DNA from: Eubacterium sp.
Lineage (GTDB): Bacteria; Bacillota; Clostridia; Lachnospirales; Lachnospiraceae
Direction: 5' to 3'
Length of the DNA: 5,989 nucleotides
NCBI GenBank assembly: GCA_021442545.1
Contig: JABUSX010000298.1
Location: 1 to 5,989 of the forward strand
In this document: positions 1-5,593 of the stretch, in pieces
Layout of the letters: the number at the start of each line of letters is the position of its first letter
Position numbering within the stretch: position 1 is the first letter of the stretch
Program-made: the position numbers and the translations under genes
Notes under the pieces: model-generated
Seen by the model: only the letters and a program-made list of their open reading frames with translations
The model's database searches: none
Told to the model about the DNA's origin: nothing

Positions 1-13
1 CTTTATATTTTAC

Positions 14-42
14 TAAAGGCTGCGGGTCTTCTGCAGCCTTTA
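14..42 (+). terminator. candidate weak terminator or attenuator hairpin before adk
   Basis: TAAAGGCTGC (14-23) and GCAGCCTTTA (33-42) are perfect reverse complements, giving a 10-bp stem with a 9-base loop. The bases after the stem (TGCCTTGATG) do not form a good T-tract, so termination would be weak if it occurs. The place, in the long gap before adk and probably just after secY, suits a partial terminator or an mRNA-stabilising 3' hairpin. The stem is seen directly; its function is inferred. Confidence 0.4.
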
Positions 43-79
43 TGCCTTGATGAACCCGTGGTTATGTATTCATGTACTA

Positions 80-107
80 TTGATCCGTTTATTTAATACG
101 AAATATT
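80..107 (+). promoter_or_regulatory. weak candidate promoter for adk
   Basis: TTGATC (80-85) and AATATT (102-107) match the sigma-A -35 and -10 consensus at four of six positions each, with a 16-base spacer. Transcription would start near 114, inside the 18-bp palindrome at 107-124. The region is AT-rich, so matches of this quality can arise by chance. A promoter here would explain the large gap before adk, but this is a guess. Confidence 0.2.
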
Positions 108-124
108 GATATCTGCAGATATCA
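107..124. repeat. perfect 18-bp palindrome upstream of adk
   Basis: TGATATCTGCAGATATCA equals its own reverse complement over all 18 bases. It ends four bases before the adk Shine-Dalgarno (129-136). As DNA it could be a dimeric repressor site; as RNA it folds to a 7-bp stem with a UGCA loop immediately before the ribosome binding site. The symmetry is certain; the role is unknown. Confidence 0.6.
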
Positions 125-145
125 GATCAGAAAGGATAATATGAT

Positions 146-787
146 ATGAAGATCATTATGCTTGGCGCACCGGGAGCAGGAAAAGGAACACAGGCGGATC
201 GTATTTCTAAGAAATATGATATTCCGCATATTTCAACCGGAGATATTTTCCGTGAAAATCTTCGCCAGGGAACTCCTCTCGGAAAACAGGCGAAGGAATA
301 CATGGACCAGGGACTTCTTGTTCCGGATGAGCTGACCTGCAATCTGGTTGTTGACAGAATCGCGCAGGACGACGCTGCTGAAGGCTACATTCTGGATGGC
401 TTTCCGCGTACGGTTCCGCAGGCCGAAGCTTTGACAGCGGCTTTGAAGGAACGTGGAGAGGCGGTTGATTTTGCCATCGATGTTGATGTTCCGGATTCTT
501 TTATTATGGAACGCATGAGCGGCCGCAGAAGCTGTCCGAAGTGCGGAGCAGGTTATCATGTGGTCTTTCTTGCACCTAAGCAGGAAAATATCTGTGACCA
601 GTGCGGTTCCGAACTCGTACAAAGGGATGATGATAAGCCTGAAACGGTTTCAAAACGACTTGATGTGTATCATGCCCAGACGCAGCCGCTGATCGAGTAT
701 TACACAGCTGCCGGTGTGCTTAAGACAGTTGACGGAACCCGGAAAATGGATGAAGTTTTTGAAGAAATTATTTCTATCTTAGATTAA
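146..787 (+). CDS. adk: adenylate kinase, zinc-binding long form
   Basis: Adenylate kinase catalyses ATP + AMP = 2 ADP in the cytoplasm and keeps the adenylate pool balanced. At 213 aa it is the usual long bacterial form. The P-loop GAPGAGKGT is at residues 7-15, the AMP-site TGD at 31-33, and DGFPRT at 84-89 with the conserved Arg88. The LID domain (about 122-160) carries four cysteines, C130, C133, C150 and C153, arranged CxxC...CxxC, which in this family bind structural zinc. The following RDDD (160-163) and Arg171 complete the active-site arginine set. The start is ATG 146, preceded by AGAAAGGA with 9 bases of spacing; an ATG at 141 reaches a stop after two codons. It sits 18 bases before map, the classic secY-adk-map order of Firmicutes. 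Confidence 0.97.
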   Translation: MKIIMLGAPGAGKGTQADRISKKYDIPHISTGDIFRENLRQGTPLGKQAKEYMDQGLLVPDELTCNLVVDRIAQDDAAEGYILDGFPRTVPQAEALTAALKERGEAVDFAIDVDVPDSFIMERMSGRRSCPKCGAGYHVVFLAPKQENICDQCGSELVQRDDDKPETVSKRLDVYHAQTQPLIEYYTAAGVLKTVDGTRKMDEVFEEIISILD

Positions 788-805
788 AGCTGAGGGCTGA
801 GAAGT

Positions 806-1567
806 ATGGCTGTTTCCATAAAGAGTAAGACAGAAATTGAAAAAATGAGAGAATCATGCCGGCTTCTCGAGAAGGTTTTTGCTCATCTTGCTTCCATGAT
901 CGAACCGGGTATTTCCACACTCGAGATAGACAGGGAAGGAGAAAAGGAAATACGTGCCTGCGGCGGTATTCCCAATTTTAAAAATTACGAAGGCTACCCG
1001 GCCTCGATCTGTACATCGGTAAACGATGAGGTGGTGCACGGTATTCCCAAAAAGAATGTTATTCTGCAGGAAGGGGATATTATCAGTCTGGATGCAGGTC
1101 TGATTTATAACAACTATCATTCGGACATGGCCCGTACCTTTGGCGTCGGCAGCATCTCCGCGGAAGCACAAAGGCTGATCGATGCCACAAAGCAGAGCTT
1201 TTTTGAAGGAATAAAGAAAGCACGTGCCGGTTGCCACCTATATGACATTTCAAATGCAATTGCCGACTATATCGATGGTTTTGGTTATGGAATCGTACAG
1301 GATCTTGTCGGCCACGGAATCGGTACAAAACTTCATGAAGATCCGCAGATTCCCAATTTCCGTCAGGCAAGAAGGGGTATACGTCTTCGGGCGGGTATGA
1401 CTCTTGCGATCGAACCTATGATTACGGCCGGAACATGGGAAGTGGAATGGCTGGATGATGACTGGACGGTTGTGACAGCTGACGGATCGCTGGCTGCTCA
1501 TTATGAAAATACGGTTCTTATCACGGACGGTGAACCGGAGATCCTGACAATGAGCGGTCTCATTTAG
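806..1567 (+). CDS. map: methionine aminopeptidase, type I
   Basis: This cytosolic metallo-enzyme removes the initiator methionine from new proteins after deformylation. The 253-aa length fits the short type Ia form with no N-terminal extension. All expected catalytic residues are visible: His79 (VVHGIP), metal ligands Asp96 (SLDAG), Asp107 (HSDMARTF), His170 (GHGIGTKLHEDP), Glu203 (AIEPM) and Glu234 (HYENT), plus His177. The numbering is within one residue of the E. coli enzyme. The start is ATG 806, with GAGGG at 792-796 as a modest Shine-Dalgarno 9 bases away. The 18-base gap after adk contains a near-perfect 7-base tandem repeat (GCTGAGG, GCTGAGA) that includes this site. It is likely co-transcribed with adk. 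Confidence 0.97.
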   Translation: MAVSIKSKTEIEKMRESCRLLEKVFAHLASMIEPGISTLEIDREGEKEIRACGGIPNFKNYEGYPASICTSVNDEVVHGIPKKNVILQEGDIISLDAGLIYNNYHSDMARTFGVGSISAEAQRLIDATKQSFFEGIKKARAGCHLYDISNAIADYIDGFGYGIVQDLVGHGIGTKLHEDPQIPNFRQARRGIRLRAGMTLAIEPMITAGTWEVEWLDDDWTVVTADGSLAAHYENTVLITDGEPEILTMSGLI

Positions 1568-1583
1568 CATTTTTTCACCTTAC

Positions 1584-1601
1584 AGGAGACAGATTGATTT
1601 G
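1584..1601 (+). promoter_or_regulatory. ribosome binding site that decides a TTG start
   Basis: AGGAGA (1584-1589) lies 9 bases before TTG 1599. The first in-frame ATG, at 1620, would have no Shine-Dalgarno at a useful distance and would remove residues ahead of the KOW-like core. The site therefore supports a TTG start for the downstream gene. Confidence 0.65.
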
Positions 1602-1868
1602 AAGCAATGGAAGGCAGGCATGTTCGCCAGAAGCCTGGCCGGACATGATCAGGGTTTGCTTTATGTTGTGATGGATGCTGACGAAAGAAACGTTTTGCTG
1701 ACAGACGGAAAGCATCACCCTGTTGAGAAACCAAAAAAAAAGAACCGGCGACATGTTCAGCCGGATTTTGAAGAAAGCGGATTGTTTTCTGCAGACGAAA
1801 AACGAAAGTGCAGTGCAGATGAAAATGCCGCAGTACGAAAAGCAATTAAGGTCAAGGAGGGCAGGTAA
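1599..1868 (+). CDS. KOW / L14e-like RNA-binding domain protein
   Basis: This 89-aa basic protein occupies the slot between map and infA that in Clostridia usually holds a small KOW-domain RNA-binding protein resembling ribosomal L14e. The sequence fits the family pattern: a short beta-rich core with G7, SLAGHDQG (12-19), YVVMDADE (22-29), LLTDGK (33-38), then [13 protein letters not shown] (43-55). A charged, probably flexible tail follows, ending in VRKAIKVK (79-86). Its exact role is not established; an RNA- or ribosome-associated function is inferred from the domain and the neighbourhood. The start is TTG 1599, supported by AGGAGA nine bases upstream. Its stop shares one base with the infA start (TAATG), suggesting translational coupling. 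A run of nine A (1733-1741) encodes part of the lysine cluster. Family assignment is by recognition, not search. Confidence 0.82.
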   Translation: MKQWKAGMFARSLAGHDQGLLYVVMDADERNVLLTDGKHHPVEKPKKKNRRHVQPDFEESGLFSADEKRKCSADENAAVRKAIKVKEGR

Positions 1869-2086
1869 TGTCAAAAGCAGATGTGATTGAAGTGGAAGGA
1901 GTTGTGCTGGAGAAGCTGCCGAATGCCATGTTCCGCGTAGAACTGGAAAATAAGCATGTCGTGCTCGCACATATCAGCGGTAAACTTCGGATGAACTTCA
2001 TCCGGATCCTGCCGGGCGATAAGGTGACCATGGAACTGTCGCCTTATGATCTTAATAAAGGAAGAATCATCTGGCGCGATAAATAA
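1868..2086 (+). CDS. infA: translation initiation factor IF-1
   Basis: IF-1 binds the A site of the 30S subunit and helps IF-2 and IF-3 select initiator tRNA and mRNA. The 72-aa protein is one S1-like OB fold, the standard size. Diagnostic stretches are [22 protein letters not shown] (residues 5-26, in part), [19 protein letters not shown] (35-53) and [10 protein letters not shown] (58-67). The ATG at 1868 is preceded by AAGGAGG (1854-1860) with 7 bases of spacing. It overlaps the stop of the KOW gene by one base, so ribosomes may re-initiate directly. The downstream gap of 140 bases holds a promoter, so infA may be the last gene of the upstream transcription segment or be read through. Confidence 0.98.
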   Translation: MSKADVIEVEGVVLEKLPNAMFRVELENKHVVLAHISGKLRMNFIRILPGDKVTMELSPYDLNKGRIIWRDK

Positions 2087-2088
2087 GC

Positions 2089-2117
2089 TTGCACCGGAAG
2101 TTTGTTTCTGTTATAAT
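2089..2117 (+). promoter_or_regulatory. sigma-A promoter with extended -10, driving rpmJ onward
   Basis: A perfect -10 TATAAT (2112-2117) has the extended -10 dinucleotide TG at 2109-2110. A partial -35, TTGCAC (2089-2094), lies exactly 17 bases upstream. The -35 matches TTGACA only in TTG, but an extended -10 tolerates this. The expected start is near G2125, giving a leader of about 100 bases before rpmJ. It begins three bases after the infA stop. It is the best promoter match I found in the window and would supply the rpmJ-rplQ (alpha operon) segment independently of upstream transcription. Confidence 0.72.
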
Positions 2118-2121
2118 GCTC

Positions 2122-2207
2122 TTTGCGTTTCCGGGCTTTGCAGTCTGCTGACCCACATTCTGCAGAACTTTCGGAAGCGTGAAAAATGAAAAAGGGGGAG
2201 CTGCCCC
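2122..2207 (+). promoter_or_regulatory. structured 5' leader of the rpmJ-alpha operon transcript
   Basis: Bases 2122-2133 can pair with 2172-2183 over 12 positions including three G-U pairs; the part after the expected transcription start, 2125-2133 with 2172-2180, is 9 bp. Inside it TTTGCAG (2137-2143) pairs with CTGCAGA (2160-2166) over 7 bp, leaving a 16-base apical loop. A second hairpin, GGGG (2194-2197) with CCCC (2204-2207), sits six bases before the rpmJ Shine-Dalgarno. Pairings are read by eye, not computed. A ribosomal-protein autoregulatory leader is a reasonable inference; no known RNA family is recognised. Confidence 0.45.
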
Positions 2208-2226
2208 GGAAGAAAGGAGGATACTC

Positions 2227-2340
2227 ATGAAGGTCAGATCTTCAGTAAAGCCGATCTGTGACAAATGCAAGGTCATCAAGAGAAAAGGCAGTATTCGTAT
2301 CATTTGTGAGAATCCAAAACACAAACAGCGCCAGGGCTGA
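2227..2340 (+). CDS. rpmJ: 50S ribosomal protein L36 (bL36), zinc-ribbon form
   Basis: L36 is the smallest large-subunit protein and binds 23S rRNA through a zinc ribbon. The 37-aa reading frame begins [18 protein letters not shown] and ends HKQRQG. The zinc ligands of the C+ form are all present: C11, C14, C27 and H32. Length and sequence are typical. The ATG at 2227 follows AAAGGAGG (2213-2220) with 6 bases of spacing. An in-frame GTG at 2179 would add 16 residues but no L36 starts that way. The gene lies between infA and rpsM, its usual place in Firmicutes, and is the first gene after the promoter at 2089-2117. Confidence 0.97.
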   Translation: MKVRSSVKPICDKCKVIKRKGSIRIICENPKHKQRQG

Positions 2341-2469
2341 ACCCTCTCGGCTTTGGACTTAATCCTCTCTGTTAGGCTGACAGAGGGAAAGGCCGTATTC
2401 GTCGTGTACGGCTGGATGCGACAGAGGCATCCCATTTAAGTAGGTATTTTTAAGAAGGAGGAAAGATAC
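2341..2469 (+). promoter_or_regulatory. structured rpmJ-rpsM spacer, candidate translational switch
   Basis: This 129-base gap has no coding frame I can support but is rich in complementary segments. CGGCTTT (2348-2354) pairs with AAGGCCG (2389-2395). CTCTCTGTT (2365-2373) pairs with GACAGAGGG (2379-2387) around a 5-base loop. CCGTAT (2393-2398) can pair with GTACGG (2406-2411), competing with the first helix. GGATGC (2414-2419) pairs perfectly with GCATCC (2427-2432), and its loop GACAGAG repeats the arm at 2379. TCCTCT (2363-2368) is also complementary to GGAGGA (2457-2462), the rpsM Shine-Dalgarno. All pairings were found by eye. Regulation of rpsM by this region is inferred. Confidence 0.45.
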
Positions 2470-2838
2470 ATGGCTCGTATAGCTGGTGTAGACTTACCAA
2501 GAGACAAGCGTGTAGAAATAGGACTTACCTATATCTACGGAATCGGAAGAACTTCATCCAACAGAATTCTTGCAGATGCAGGCGTTGATCCGAATACGCG
2601 TGTGCGTGATCTGACGGATGACGAAGTGAGAAAGATCGCTTCCGTGATCGATGAAACACAGGTCGTGGAAGGTGATCTCCGCAGACAGACGGCAATGGAC
2701 ATTAAACGTCTTATGGAAATCGGCTGCTATCGCGGTATCCGTCACAGGAAGGGACTTCCTGTACGCGGACAGAAGACGAAAACCAATGCCCGTACCAGAA
2801 AGGGTCCGAGAAGGACTGTTGCGAATAAGAAGAAATAA
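2470..2838 (+). CDS. rpsM: 30S ribosomal protein S13 (uS13)
   Basis: S13 sits in the head of the small subunit, contacts 16S rRNA and the P-site tRNA, and bridges to the 50S subunit. The 122-aa protein begins [20 protein letters not shown], has the helix-two-turn-helix region [13 protein letters not shown] (22-34), and ends with the signature [18 protein letters not shown] (99-116) and a lysine tail. Length is normal. ATG 2470 is preceded by AAGGAGG (2455-2461) with 8 bases of spacing. It follows rpmJ after a 129-base spacer with several possible hairpins and precedes rpsK by 43 bases, the standard alpha operon order. Confidence 0.98.
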   Translation: MARIAGVDLPRDKRVEIGLTYIYGIGRTSSNRILADAGVDPNTRVRDLTDDEVRKIASVIDETQVVEGDLRRQTAMDIKRLMEIGCYRGIRHRKGLPVRGQKTKTNARTRKGPRRTVANKKK

Positions 2839-2881
2839 ATATTGACAGACAGATTATTTTGAAAAGGTAGGTTAGTTTTTT

Positions 2882-3274
2882 ATGCCGAAGAATAAAAGAA
2901 CGACAAATAAACGTCGTGTGAAAAAAAACGTTGAACGCGGACAGGCGCATATCCAGGCATCCTTCAACAATACGATCGTAACACTGACGGATACCGAAGG
3001 AAACGCTCTTTCCTGGGCCAGCGCAGGCGGTCTCGGATTCCGCGGTTCAAGGAAATCTACTCCTTATGCTGCTCAGATGGCAGCAGAGACAGCGACAAAA
3101 GCGGCTCTGATCCATGGTTTGAAGTACGTGGATGTTTTCGTAAAAGGACCGGGAAGCGGCAGAGAAGCTGCTATTCGTGCGCTGTCCGCAGCAGGACTTG
3201 AAGTAACCAGTATCTGTGATGTGACGCCGGTGCCGCATAACGGCTGCCGTCCGCCGAAGCGTAGAAGGGTATAA
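2882..3274 (+). CDS. rpsK: 30S ribosomal protein S11 (uS11)
   Basis: S11 lies on the platform of the small subunit near the mRNA exit and the E site. The 130-aa protein has the basic N-terminal tail, then [16 protein letters not shown] (22-37), [19 protein letters not shown] (47-65), and the C-terminal signature [12 protein letters not shown] (119-130). Length is standard. The ribosome binding site is weaker than those of most neighbours: AAAGG at 2863-2867 is 14 bases away and a short AGG at 2869-2871 is 10 bases away, followed by a run of six T (2876-2881) touching the ATG. Its stop codon overlaps the rpsD Shine-Dalgarno. Confidence 0.98.
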   Translation: MPKNKRTTNKRRVKKNVERGQAHIQASFNNTIVTLTDTEGNALSWASAGGLGFRGSRKSTPYAAQMAAETATKAALIHGLKYVDVFVKGPGSGREAAIRALSAAGLEVTSICDVTPVPHNGCRPPKRRRV

Positions 3275-3288
3275 GGAGGAAGTCAGAC

Positions 3289-3882
3289 ATGGCAGTAAAC
3301 AGAGTTCCCGTACTTAAACGGTGCAGATCTCTTGGTCTGGATCCGACATATCTGGGAATTGATAAGAAATCGAAACGTGAGCTGAAGCGCAGCAGCCGTA
3401 AGCTTTCCGAGTATGGTATGCAGCTTCGCGAAAAACAGAAAGCAAAATTTATTTATGGTGTTCTGGAAAAACCGTTCCGCAACTATTATAAAAAAGCGGA
3501 CCGCATGAAAGGACAGACGGGTGAGAATCTGATGGCTCTTCTGGAGCTTCGTCTGGATAATATCATTTTCCGTCTTGCTTTTGCCAGAACGCGCCGTGAA
3601 GCCAGACAGATCGTTGATCATAAGTTTGTCACGGTAAACGGAAAGGTCGTGAATATCCCGTCCTATTCCTGCAAGCCGGGTGATGTGATCGAGATCAGAG
3701 AAGCGCAGAGATCCTCTCAGCGCATGAAAGATGTTCTGGAAGCAACCGGCGGAAGAGCCGTTCCGTCATGGCTGGATTGTGATCAGGAGAGCATGAAGGG
3801 TTCGGTCAAGGAAGTTCCGTCACGTGACGTGATTGATGTTCCGGTTGATGACATGTCCATCGTCGAGCTCTATTCGAAGTAA
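3289..3882 (+). CDS. rpsD: 30S ribosomal protein S4 (uS4), zinc-free form
   Basis: S4 binds the 5' domain of 16S rRNA, nucleates 30S assembly and helps decoding fidelity. In several bacteria it is also the autogenous repressor of its operon. The 197-aa protein has an N-terminal S4 domain (about 1-90) and the S4 RNA-binding fold from LLELRLDNIIFRLAFA (84-99) through RREARQIVDHKFVTVNGK (102-119). Of the four zinc cysteines in the C+ type only C12 remains (position 9 is Leu), so this is the C- form common in Clostridia with the MAVNRVPVLKRCRSLGLDP start. ATG 3289 follows AAGGAGG (3273-3279) by 9 bases. It lies 14 bases after rpsK and 18 before rpoA. Confidence 0.98.
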   Translation: MAVNRVPVLKRCRSLGLDPTYLGIDKKSKRELKRSSRKLSEYGMQLREKQKAKFIYGVLEKPFRNYYKKADRMKGQTGENLMALLELRLDNIIFRLAFARTRREARQIVDHKFVTVNGKVVNIPSYSCKPGDVIEIREAQRSSQRMKDVLEATGGRAVPSWLDCDQESMKGSVKEVPSRDVIDVPVDDMSIVELYSK

Positions 3883-3883
3883 A

Positions 3884-3903
3884 AAGGAGGAGCACATAAG
3901 GTG
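3884..3903 (+). promoter_or_regulatory. ribosome binding site supporting the GTG start of rpoA
   Basis: AAGGAGG (3884-3890) is 10 bases before GTG 3901. The reading frame from this GTG gives the typical RpoA N-terminus [10 protein letters not shown], so the non-ATG start is well supported. Confidence 0.8.
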
Positions 3904-4860
3904 TTCGATTTTAACAAACCCAAAATTGAGATCGCAGAGATGTCCGATGATAAGCGTTTCGGACGGTTTGTTGTTGAACCGCTTGAGCGTGGTTACGGTA
4001 CGACGCTGGGGAATTCTCTCAGGAGAATCATGCTTTCTTCGCTTCCCGGCGCAGCTGTCAGTCAGGTTAAGATCGACGGTGTTCTTCATGAATTCAGCAC
4101 GATTCCCGGTGTGAAAGAGGATGTTACCGAGATTATCATGAATCTTAAGAATCTCGCCATCCGAAACACCAGTGAGACGGATGAGCCGAAGACAGCCTAC
4201 ATCGAGTTTGAGGGTGAGGGTGTTGTTAAAGGCGCAGACATCCAGGTTGATCAGGACATTGAGATCATGAATCCGGATCAGACGATCGCTACGCTGAACG
4301 GCGGTGCGGACAGCAGACTGTTCATGGAACTTACGATCACGAACGGCCGCGGGTATCTGGGCGCCGATAAGGAAAAGCCGGAAGATATGTCAATCGGCGT
4401 GATCGCGGTTGATGCCATCTTTACACCGGTTGAACGCGTAAATATGGAAGTGGAAAACACACGTGTCGGTCAGGTGACGGATTTTGACAAGCTGACACTG
4501 GATATTTTCACAAACGGTACGCTCGGTGCAGACGAAGCCGTGAGTCTTGCAGCAAAGGTTCTCAGTGAGCATCTGAAGCTTTTTATTGAGCTTTCCGAAC
4601 ATGCCATGACGGCAGAAGTCATTGTGGAGCCGAGAATGGGCGAAAAAGATAAGGTTCTGGAGATGAATATCGATGAACTGGAACTTTCCGTCCGTTCCTA
4701 CAACTGCCTGAAACGGGCCGGCATCAATACGGTTGAAGAGCTTTGCAATCGTACGTCGGAAGACATGATGAAAGTCAGAAATCTCGGAAGAAAATCTCTT
4801 GAAGAAGTTCTGGCTAAATTGAACGAGCTTGGTCTTTCACTCAGACCCGGCGAGGAATAA
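3901..4860 (+). CDS. rpoA: DNA-directed RNA polymerase subunit alpha
   Basis: The alpha dimer is the platform for RNA polymerase assembly, and its C-terminal domain contacts UP elements and activators. The 319-aa protein has the N-terminal dimerisation domain (about 1-230) with [21 protein letters not shown] (22-42 region), [14 protein letters not shown] (58-71), and [20 protein letters not shown] (171-190). A linker precedes the C-terminal domain (about 251-319). The DNA-contact residues align with E. coli numbering: R265, N268, C269, G296, K298, S299 and E302. Nothing is missing. Translation starts at GTG 3901 with a consensus Shine-Dalgarno. It follows rpsD by 18 bases; a 123-base spacer separates it from rplQ. 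Confidence 0.98.
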   Translation: MFDFNKPKIEIAEMSDDKRFGRFVVEPLERGYGTTLGNSLRRIMLSSLPGAAVSQVKIDGVLHEFSTIPGVKEDVTEIIMNLKNLAIRNTSETDEPKTAYIEFEGEGVVKGADIQVDQDIEIMNPDQTIATLNGGADSRLFMELTITNGRGYLGADKEKPEDMSIGVIAVDAIFTPVERVNMEVENTRVGQVTDFDKLTLDIFTNGTLGADEAVSLAAKVLSEHLKLFIELSEHAMTAEVIVEPRMGEKDKVLEMNIDELELSVRSYNCLKRAGINTVEELCNRTSEDMMKVRNLGRKSLEEVLAKLNELGLSLRPGEE

Positions 4861-4983
4861 GTTCGGCAGGGCGGGAGTAAAACCAAAGTGTATCCTGCCT
4901 GAAGAGATACATGACAACGGAAACTGGCGGACGGCCGGTAAGACCGATGGAGCGCGGCTGCCTGTCCCGGAAGGAGGAACAAT
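4861..4983 (+). promoter_or_regulatory. rpoA-rplQ spacer with possible folded RNA element
   Basis: The gap is long for this operon and contains no convincing promoter or gene. TGTATC (4889-4894) pairs with GATACA (4906-4911) around an 11-base loop that contains CTGCC (4895-4899). GGCAG (4865-4869) upstream is complementary to that loop, so an H-type pseudoknot is possible. A second copy of CTGCCTG (4958-4964) lies shortly before the rplQ Shine-Dalgarno and could compete. CGGT (4936-4939) and ACCG (4943-4946) form a short further stem. A role in setting L17 synthesis is inferred only. Confidence 0.35.
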
Positions 4984-5520
4984 ATGGCAAAATACAGAAA
5001 ACTCGGCAGAACATCCGATCAGAGAAAAGCACTGCTTCGCAATCAGGTTACGAATCTTCTTTATCATGGTCATATCCGTACGACGGAGACCAAAGCGAAG
5101 GAAGTCCGTAAGATCGCAGAAGGCCTTATCGCGCTGGCGATTCGCGAAAAGGATAACTTTGAGACGGTTACGGTCACAGCGAAAGTTCCTGTTAAGGATG
5201 CAAACGGCAAGCGTGTGAAAGAGGTTGTTGACGGACATAAGGTCAGCAAATATCAGGAAGTTGAGAAAGAGATCCGTAAGGATATGCCTTCCAGACTTCA
5301 TGCACGTCGTCAGATGCTGAAGGTTTTCTATCCGGTAACCGAAGTTCCGGAAGAAGGAAAAGGCCGGAAGAAGAAAACGAAACAGATCGACATGCCGGCA
5401 AAAATGTTTGATGAGATCGCCCCGAAGTATGTAAACCGTAACGGTGGTTATACAAGAATCATCAAGATCGGTGAGCGAAAAGGTGACGGTGCGATGGAGG
5501 TTCTTCTCGAACTCGTATAA
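4984..5520 (+). CDS. rplQ: 50S ribosomal protein L17 (bL17) with internal insertion
   Basis: L17 is a large-subunit protein near the peptide exit tunnel. The N-terminal core [20 protein letters not shown], the [16 protein letters not shown] helix (31-46), SRLHARRQ (103-110), and the C-terminal [20 protein letters not shown] to ELV (142-178) are unmistakable. At 178 aa it is far longer than the roughly 115-130 aa of most bacterial L17. The extra length is mainly at residues 53-102, between [10 protein letters not shown] and SRLHARRQ, with a smaller lysine-rich addition near 122-137. Similar long forms are, from memory, usual in Lachnospiraceae. ATG 4984 follows AAGGAGG (4971-4977) by 6 bases. 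A strong terminator follows. Confidence 0.96.
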   Translation: MAKYRKLGRTSDQRKALLRNQVTNLLYHGHIRTTETKAKEVRKIAEGLIALAIREKDNFETVTVTAKVPVKDANGKRVKEVVDGHKVSKYQEVEKEIRKDMPSRLHARRQMLKVFYPVTEVPEEGKGRKKKTKQIDMPAKMFDEIAPKYVNRNGGYTRIIKIGERKGDGAMEVLLELV

Positions 5521-5540
5521 GATCAGAAACTTTTTATGAG

Positions 5541-5572
5541 ACGGAATCTGGCTTCGGGCAGGTTCCGTTTTT
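5541..5572 (+). terminator. rho-independent terminator of the alpha operon
   Basis: The arms 5541-5552 and 5557-5568 form a 12-position helix with one G-G mismatch and one G-U pair, capped by a C(TTCG)G tetraloop (loop 5553-5556). It is followed directly by five T (5568-5572). It begins 20 bases after the rplQ stop. The structure is close to a textbook intrinsic terminator and marks the end of the ribosomal operon. Confidence 0.93.
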
Positions 5573-5593
5573 CAGTTTGTAAGGATGTGCCTA

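Noticed and set aside
1..96. Possible tail of secY or another upstream gene
   Set aside because: All three forward frames are open for a short way (stops at 14-16, 48-50 and 94-96), but none gives a recognisable SecY C-terminus. Too short to call.
1733..1741. Run of nine A in the KOW gene as a programmed frameshift site
   Set aside because: The zero frame runs on to a tail typical of the family and a coupled stop; the alternative frames give no recognisable product. Slippage noise is possible but no programmed event is supported.
2179..2226. N-terminal extension of rpmJ from in-frame GTG 2179
   Set aside because: It reads through the strong SD at 2213-2220, and L36 proteins begin with MKVR at ATG 2227.
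2414..2447. Terminator before rpsM (GGATGC/GCATCC hairpin followed by T5)
   Set aside because: The T-run lies about 14 bases after the stem, too far for intrinsic termination, and it would cut off essential genes.
2842..2870. Promoter before rpsK based on a perfect TTGACA at 2842-2847
   Set aside because: No -10-like hexamer lies 16-18 bases downstream (AGGTAG region); the match is probably incidental.
4911..5111. 66-codon ORF starting in the rpoA-rplQ spacer
   Set aside because: It overlaps rplQ out of frame, lacks a good SD and resembles no protein family; treated as a shadow.
5573..5593. Promoter for the lipid kinase gene between terminator and start codon
   Set aside because: Only 21 bases with no paired -35/-10; its promoter, if any, must overlap the terminator or rplQ, and I see no good match.
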